DNA from: Hymenopellis radicata | Taxonomy: Eukaryota > Basidiomycota > Agaricomycetes > Agaricales > Physalacriaceae | Assembly: GCA_015501595.1 (NCBI GenBank) | Contig: JADNRX010000046.1 | Coordinates: 1-64,000, forward strand | DNA: 64,000 nt | Direction of reading: 5' to 3' | Notes under the pieces: generated by a model | Database searches by the model: none | Seen by the model: the letters and a program-made list of their open reading frames with translations, nothing else | Told to the model about the DNA's origin: nothing | Made by a program: the position numbers and the translations under genes | In this document: positions 57,572 to 64,000 of the stretch, piece by piece | Position numbering within the stretch: the stretch's first letter is position 1 | Layout of the letters: every line of letters begins with the position of its first letter

Positions 57572-60500
57572 TCAAGAACTCTTCCTTTCAAGGAAACCAA
57601 CACGCGTCCAATAATCCAACCACGCCGCAACTTCCTCCGATGTTATCGGCTTTGCCTGCTTCAAATGCACAGAGAACGCCTTCGCCACCTCACATTCTAG
57701 AGGAGGAATCCCAAGTGCCTCGTACCCCTCCGCCTCATTCGCCAACCCAGCTCTGAAGAAGTCGAGTAACTTCAATGCCGGTACATCCTCTCCGTCCGCT
57801 TGTAACGACCTCGCCTCCAACTTGGACAGCCAGGCGCTGTAAGGCACAAGTGGTAGATCCAGTCGTTCCCCGATGACTTCGGAGATCTCGCTCGACATCC
57901 GAGGATACGGGTGTACCAAATGCGCAGTGTCAATCCTTTCGTCCGAGTTCCGCAAATTAAGAATCGCGCAAGCAGCGACGTTCAATGGTAGCCATGAGCA
58001 TTGCTAGACAAAGTAATCGTAAGCGGCATGAAAACAAACAGTAAGCCGAAGCCGAAGACAAACCCCATGAAATCTAGGCAGGCATCCTAGCGAGACACTC
58101 GACTTAACAATGGCCGGTACCCAATCCGACGTATTCCACCCCCCATTGACACCGCCGGCAATTTGCCCAACGCGCAATATCAAGGGCCGGAGACTCGTCT
58201 CCCTCGACGCCCTATACAGCATCTGTTCCCCAATCCACTTTGACTCGCTGTATCCTTGTCCAACGGCGATCTCGGGATCATCAAGACACTTCTCGGGTAC
58301 CGATACGCCAGGCATGACTCCTTCACCCAACCTGTCAGAACGGTATCTGCGGAAAGATGGCAGACGTACTCCGTAACACCCCCACCGAGCTAGTAAATAT
58401 AAACCGAGGGGTACGCGGTTGAGGCGACGTCAACGCCACGTCAACGAGCGTCCGCATAGCCTTGAGGATATTCTCGTATGATGACAGCGTCAGGTTGAAG
58501 TCAACGCGCCACGCGATGTGAATGATATGGGTGACACTGTGGCGGATCTATCAAGCTCATCATTAGTTCCCATCGGTTCAATAAGCGATTCCATCAAGAT
58601 CGTTACCTCCCGTTCCAGAGACGCATTCACGCCTAATCCGTCCTCCGTGATATCCGCCTCCAGGAGAACAACTTTGGAAGAACACGCGAGAGCAGCATCG
58701 TAGCCCTTGCTGTCTAACACGTGTTTCTGCCTCTCCAGTAAACTCCTCCCTGATCCCTTGACCGGCCGATTCAAAGCGTAGATCTTGTGAACCGACTTTG
58801 ATTCGACGAGCTTGGCGAGTGTGGCAGCACCAAGGCCTCCTGTGGTACCCGTAATGAGGACAACGTCGCCCGAAGGGAACAAGAAGTTGACTGGGGAGTA
58901 ATATGACGCGGCGCGGTAGATGGAGGATAACACGCTGGCGGGCTTTGGCGTTGCAACGCGAGAAAATGAACCGGGAGATGCCAGCTTGTCCATCATCGCG
59001 GTCATGGCCTGAACTGGTGCCCGGCCCTCCTTGGGTGGAGGTTCGGCCAAGAAGCTTGCTATGGAAGATATACGCGGGTGCTCGTAGACGAAGTTCATCC
59101 CTATTGACCTGGCTTTCGCGGGGTCTCTGTCGCGGAGAGCATGAATGATAGTGTTCCGTATCCAAGTAGATTGTAAGCTGGCAAGCCATTAACATCAATG
59201 TTCACTGAAAAGCCGACTGGATCTTACCTATCACAACCACATTCAAAAATATCGTCGTTGTCCTTCGCCGGATGGTGAAGGTTCCTGTTTACGGTCGTTC
59301 TGACAAACGCCAAAGAAGCCTCCAAAGTCCATACCGCCGGATGCTCCTCGACAATCTGTTCCTGCACGGTCTTATACAGAGCTTCGATCTCTCTGTCGTA
59401 TTCTGTGAGTATGATAGAACGCCGGGGCGAGCCCTTTGCATTATATGAAAATGGCTTCGAGGGACGGGCAAATATAATCATCTGACAACAAAATGAGCGA
59501 AATCAATGTCGCAATAAGGGACTCGCGAACCTCTTTGAAAAGCCTGGAGTGACTGGGCGCGAACTCGTTCATCTTCTCGATACTGGGCCATATCAGCGAG
59601 CGATACTTGACGACGGACTCTTCATCATCCGCATCAAACACGAACTGGGGCTTGAGCTGAATGAGGATTCCGTTCTGGAATCGACCACGACCGAACATCA
59701 AGCCAGCAGCAACGTAGGAGTCCTGGCGCAAGATGGCTTCTAAAGAAACCGTTAGTTGTGTCCGCGTTGCAAGTCCATATGATTCTCACCTAGTGGAGTC
59801 GGATTAGTCTACGACGAAGTTAGTAGTGACCTTGTTTAGTAACATATATTTTACTCGAACCTTTTCACCTGTCGAGAGCGTAAGCTGGTCATCCTTTCGC
59901 CCAATCAATTTCCAGCGGTCCTCCAATGTTGGATGCGGGATGAAGACGTCGTTAGTCGCGTAGGCATCCTCTTTGTCCCATCTCGTGTTCACAATGTGTA
60001 TTTCAGTACTCGGTTTCGACTAACAAACAAATTCACGAATATGGCTTCGGCAGATATTCACGAGAATACTCACTATGACAATCAGCTCGAACGTTCCATC
60101 ATTCTGAGGGGCGAACGCAGTCGAAAGTCCAGGATTGATCTGGATATACTCCCAGTCCATCCGGGGCGGCTCTATTCAGAATTGATAAACTGAAGCGTGT
60201 AGGACAAGAATAGATGTACCTGGGAAATGACTACACAGCACGCCAGCTTCTGTGCTGGAGGAAGATCAACATCAGTCTTCGAAACGTAGACACGATGAAG
60301 GAGAGATACGTACATTCCATAAAGACTATACAAAGTACACCCCTCTTCAGCTAGGTAATGGCCCATTGCTTTGCTTAAAGGAGCACCTCCGAAGACCTGC
60401 GCAGAACATTAGGAAGCGTAGAAGTATAAGCAGCTGCTACATGGCTCACAAGGCCTCCTTCTAGTCTCTTGAGAAAGGCGACTTTCTCCAAGTCTTTACT

Positions 60501-61693
60501 CCACATCTGTCGAATATTCCAGTGATTGACGCGACCGACATGACAAGTCCCTTACCTCAAAGAATATCGGCGGCGCGAAAAGATATGCAGGTCCAGTCAC
60601 GAGCGCGCCTCCCCACACGTTATCGAAGGAAGGTATGGTCGCAGGCGACGACGGAGGGAAGACAGCCAATGTCAGACCTGTCGTCGACTAGCACGAATGA
60701 GTTCGTAGCCAACTCAGATTGCAGACCAAAGAACATACAATCCAATTCATGAAATTGATCCCAATCCCATGATACATGGCGACACAGTGAGCGGCAAAAA
60801 CTTTCCCGACGTGACTCCTCTTTCCGTACCCTAAAATATATCAAGCTCAGCTGAACACAGAGTGAAAACGAGCGTACAGGGTGCCATGGCCGCTTGACCA
60901 CATGTTCTGTCGTTCCAATGAATAGGCTTGGGAAACGAAGTTGAACCTAAAATCACAATCAACACAATTCGCCAATACGACTTGACCGGTAAAACTCACC
61001 AGACGAGTGGACGATGATTCTCGTCGCATCCAGGTCTTGGGGTCTCGGCGGCAGTGGTACAAACTCCTTCGCACCCGTGTAGATATCCTCATAGACAGGC
61101 ATCATAGCCACGCTCGGTCTTTCCTCCGCTTCCATATCCAGCAGCTTCATCGAGTCATCCAAAAGCTCACGCATCGCCGCATCGGCACTGACGAAGACGT
61201 GCGTCGGGTGCGTCGTCTTGAGTAGGTGCGCTATAGCCGCCGGAGAATTTCTGGGAGAGATAGGTAGAAAGGGGATCCCACCCCGGAGCATGCCGACGAA
61301 AGTTGTAAAGAATGTGATCGTATCTACAAATCAACATCTACCCATCAGCACATCCTACAGGTCCAACAAGAGTTAGGACTTACCACTTGTGGCTAATACA
61401 GCCACGCACGGACGCACATGAGGGCTAGCGCTGTGGTCAAAGTTTGTTATCCGGGTAACGAACCAACCAGCGCGGTGCGCTGCTGGTACGAGTTCCGCGA
61501 ACCGGATATGCGCAAGGCCTGAGCCATCGGGTTTCGCGTAGACGAAAACTGGGTGGGTGGGGTTGTGAGCGTAGTGAAAGTCGTATAGCTCGGGCACGCC
61601 GAGGGATCCGTCAATGGGTGGTATCGTCCAGCCTTCCGCGTGATGTAGATGAAGGTTCGGCGGGGTGGCGATGAAGGTGAAAGGCGAAGACAT
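57572..61693 (-). CDS. NRPS-like adenylation-carrier-reductase enzyme (A-T-R)
   Basis: Single-module enzyme that would activate a carboxylic acid as adenylate, load it on a carrier thiol and release it reductively (aryl/amino-acid reductase type). Start at 61693 (MSSPFTFIATPPNLHLHHAE), with TATATAA on this strand at about 61725-61732. A domain: VPLPPRPQDLDATRIIVHSS joined by an intron to GSTSFPKPIHW (core A3), NVWGGALVTGPAYLFAPPIF, and GRKDDQLTLSTGEKV (core A8). Carrier: DDIFECGCDSLQSTWIRN, with the phosphopantetheine Ser restored across the intron at about 59177-59227. Reductase: VVLITGTTGGLGAATLAKLV (NADPH loop), SVTHIIHIAWRVDFN and GYSESKWIGE (YxxxK). End: YWTRVGFLERKSS. Junctions near 58390 and 58570 needed introns that fit in phase. 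No condensation domain. Product unknown. Confidence 0.87.
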
Positions 61694-63452
61694 GGTACAG
61701 CTGGATCGGAAAGTGCTGTGCGGGTTATATATGGTCAGCAGCCTTAGCTTCGCTGAGAGCTTTTGTTCTTCCATCGACCTTTCAATCAGATTGATTTTAG
61801 TGATGAAATGCAGAAGGCATGCAGAAGGTGCATGACGCCCGTTTGAGCACTGATACACATAGCCAGGGCTTGATTGAATGCGTATCAGTGATAGTATCAG
61901 TGAAAAGAACTCCCCATACTGAGACGCGTTTCCGGGAAGATTCAAATACGGTGCCTCGACTATGATGCTCGGACGTTCAAAGGGGACGGAAACGTGACGG
62001 GGTGGACGTGTGCAGCGGTCAGGCAGCGGTGGAGGTTGCCAGAACGTCGGAATGGGAATAATAACAGAGCCTCATCCAAAAGGAAAAGGATGTCAATCAC
62101 GAGAAGTCGATGGGATCAGTCAAGCAGAACGATCGTTCCATAACGATACGGTGAGAGGCACGAAGGTTTGGTGCATTCTGCCATGGGTAGCCGTATGGGG
62201 ATGAACAGCGTGCGAAGGCGAGTACCGCGTCCGGCGAGCAAAGATATGTCTCTCTACGTCTTTGCAGGTGAATATTACGAGAGGACAAGGTCGCGCTGAG
62301 CGAAAATGGTGGAAAAAGAATCAAAGTGATGGTGAGTCGTGACGAGCTGCCGCCGCCGGCGGCCGGTTCATCCCCATTGATGGGAGCGGGCCGAGCTCCG
62401 TTGACTTGCCTTGGTACCACAAAATTGTCACAAATCTCTAGTCTCGCGACTTGCTTCCCGTAAACAGGGATCTTCCCTGGATAAACAGGTGGCTGTCGTT
62501 TACCTTGGGTACAACAGCAAGCTTGGTTTCTGTCCCTCTTGTTCGCAAACAGTGTTTTCTCCGGCGATATCTTCTTCAAGCTCCTCAGGCTGTTCTTTCA
62601 GAACGTTATCAAAGGGAAATTGCATTCAGTCGGAAAGGGTGCAACGTTATGGATGGCAGTGATACAATGGCACTGAGCCTGGAATTGTTCCTCACTGCCA
62701 GAGCACAAGCACCCGCGTCGATGACGCCTGTATTCTCCAGTGCTGCATGTCATTCTTATTCCTCCGGCCTCAAAGCCTTGTCAACGTTTCTGCGGCGCAT
62801 CGGACGCCTCGTCCTCTCCATCTTCTACCTGGTTTAGTCTTCGACTCTCAGACTGTGGACAGATCGGTTTATACTGTGACCTACGCACCCGCTGTCCTGA
62901 CGTCCTTGTTCCTCTTCGAACATAAGGAATCCTCCTCGACATGACTACTATCTGCATTAGACACAATACGCCTTTCTTCCCAATCAGTCACTTTCTCATC
63001 GGGTCCTCAGAAAACAAGGCAAATCAAGCCGCATGACGTCATGTTCTTGTTCTCATCCTAGTGTTCGCCTGCCTTGTACGCGAAGCGTTAGTGCCTGCAC
63101 ATTCAAGCGGAATAGGTACAATGGTATAGGACGGCACTGATAAAACGGCGCTAGGTCCAAGATATATTCTTTACTGCCAGAGCTCAAGCACCCGCGTCGA
63201 CGTGTGCCAGCGAGTCGTCTGGGTTGTATTCTCTGCTGCATGTCACAATCTCGCTGGTGTCCTCTCTTTTTATTTGCCCTCGTGGCCCACAGCTCGTTAC
63301 TTGTTACCTTTTTTTTGGTATGTCACCGTTACAGATTGGAAAAACTCGATTTGCTGATAATACATAGGTTCTGTCAAAGGAGCTCTAGGTCTAGGTAGTT
63401 GCCTTGGGGGCGCGGCAGCCTAGTCTCCGACATCGGAAGAAACTCATCCAGG
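61694..63452. other. Intergenic region between the NRPS-like gene and the right-edge gene
   Basis: No supported gene. It contains the NRPS-like promoter and a degenerate direct repeat (see 62660-63250). Short open frames around 62450-62940 follow base composition and lack recognisable motifs. Confidence 0.35.
62660..63250. repeat. Two degenerate direct repeats about 480 bp apart
   Basis: CACTGCCAGAGCACAAGCAC with CCGCGTCGA and TGCTGCATGTCA at 62692-62755 recurs as TACTGCCAGAGCTCAAGCAC, CCGCGTCGA and TGCTGCATGTCA at 63173-63246, in the same orientation. The flanking GGCAGTGATA/GGCACTGATAAA and GCACTGAGCC/GGCGCTAGGTCC are weaker matches. Confidence 0.55.
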
Positions 63453-64000
63453 TCAATGACATATCCCATAAATGTGGTCTGTCGGGTGTTCCCACCCCGG
63501 CTGCCACTGGTACTTCAATTTCTCCTCCTGCTTTCGGACGTGTTCTGTCGCCTGCTCCCCTACCCAGATTCTAAACTCTTTGTCACCCCAACACTGCCCT
63601 CTGGCGCGTCTTCGGATGTTGTTCGGAAACGCCGTTCGGACATGCTTGTGGATCTTCAGCATGTCGTGAATAAGGCAGTCGACCGTGGTGACTTCAGGGT
63701 GTCGTCTCTGGTACGAGATGAAACGACTCTTGATTGTTTTTACGTCTCTATATCTTGATGGTCAGTGTTATCTCCAATGTGGGGACAGTTGATTGACTTG
63801 CAATTTAGACTCGAAGGATATGATATTAAGCCAGGTTTCGCGGGGCATAGTGTCCAATTGCTCCGCGATGGCATCTATGACCGAGTACCATATTTGGGTA
63901 TGGCACTTTGGGCATAGCTGGAACTCGAGGCTTTGTTCTCCATAGCGCCAACTGTGGAGAGTATCGGCCCTTGTTCTTTGTTGGACTCCTGACCGCCGCC
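63453..64000 (-). CDS. Unrecognised protein, 3' part (5' end outside window)
   Basis: The minus strand reads in from the right edge as RADTLHSWRYGEQSLEFQLC, PKCHTQIWYSVIDAIAEQLD and TMPRETWLNIISF. A GTCTAA...ATATAG intron (about 63754-63810) leads, in phase, to EDVKTIKSRFISYQRRHPEV, HDMLKIHKHVRTAFPNNIRR, FRIWVGEQATEHVRKQEEKL and the end HPTDHIYGICH. The continuous frame across a clean intron, and the Trp/Cys/His-rich composition, show real coding sequence. A CPKC pair could be half of a zinc site. No family recognised. Confidence 0.6.

Noticed and set aside
1..64000. CRISPR arrays, prokaryotic operons, insertion sequences, viral genes
   Set aside because: Intron-rich eukaryotic genes throughout; no short regularly spaced identical repeats and no viral or bacterial protein signatures.

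Overview
The window looks like nuclear DNA of a mushroom-forming basidiomycete (Agaricomycetes). Genes are cut by many short introns of about 45-60 bp with GT...AG borders. TATA boxes sit a few tens of bases upstream of several starts. The gene families are typical of these fungi: expanded cytochrome P450s, F-box proteins, a P450-reductase fusion, an NRPS-like reductase, Clr2-type silencing proteins and a RecQ-like helicase of the kind that multiplies in these genomes. No prokaryotic, viral or organellar signature was seen.

Layout. 1-1453 (-): 5' part of a RecQ-like helicase that runs off the left edge. 1806-4068 (+): intact P450 (family I). 4138-6365 (-): two unrecognised genes. 7307-11713 (+): CYP505-type P450:reductase fusion whose two halves are one base out of frame. 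14007-15970 (-) and 23837-25859 (+): two Clr2-like paralogues in opposite orientation, flanking an APSES/KilA-N transcription factor (17911-19571, -). From 26.7 kb onward the region is built of duplicated and decaying copies: F-box genes at 26706 and 48677, each followed tail-to-tail by a family II P450 (28661-30752 and 50325-52474, both -); family I P450s at 37340 (frameshifted) and 53864-56185 (intact), plus a C-terminal shard at 36.13 kb; three copies of an unknown domain at 39955-41602 and 46072-47122; three copies of a short dispersed repeat; and a large inverted repeat at 42.4-44.3 kb. 57572-61693 (-) encodes an adenylation-carrier-reductase (NRPS-like) enzyme. The right edge (63453-64000, -) holds the end of an unrecognised gene that is only visible after splicing.

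The most unusual element is at 34242-34958: four units of 114-150 bp at about 200-bp spacing, each able to fold into the same multi-branched structure. Paired bases differ between units in a compensatory way, as expected of a structured RNA or a foldback element.

Functionally the window mixes oxidative and specialised metabolism (five P450 loci of two families, one P450:reductase fusion, one carboxylate-reductase-like enzyme) with chromatin and transcription regulators. The NRPS-like gene and the intact P450 at 53.9-56.2 kb are adjacent and co-directional and could serve one pathway; this is inference. Many loci carry single-base frame breaks, meaning either real pseudogenisation in a duplication-rich subregion or indel errors in the assembly. 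Exon borders were read by eye and internal coordinates are approximate.
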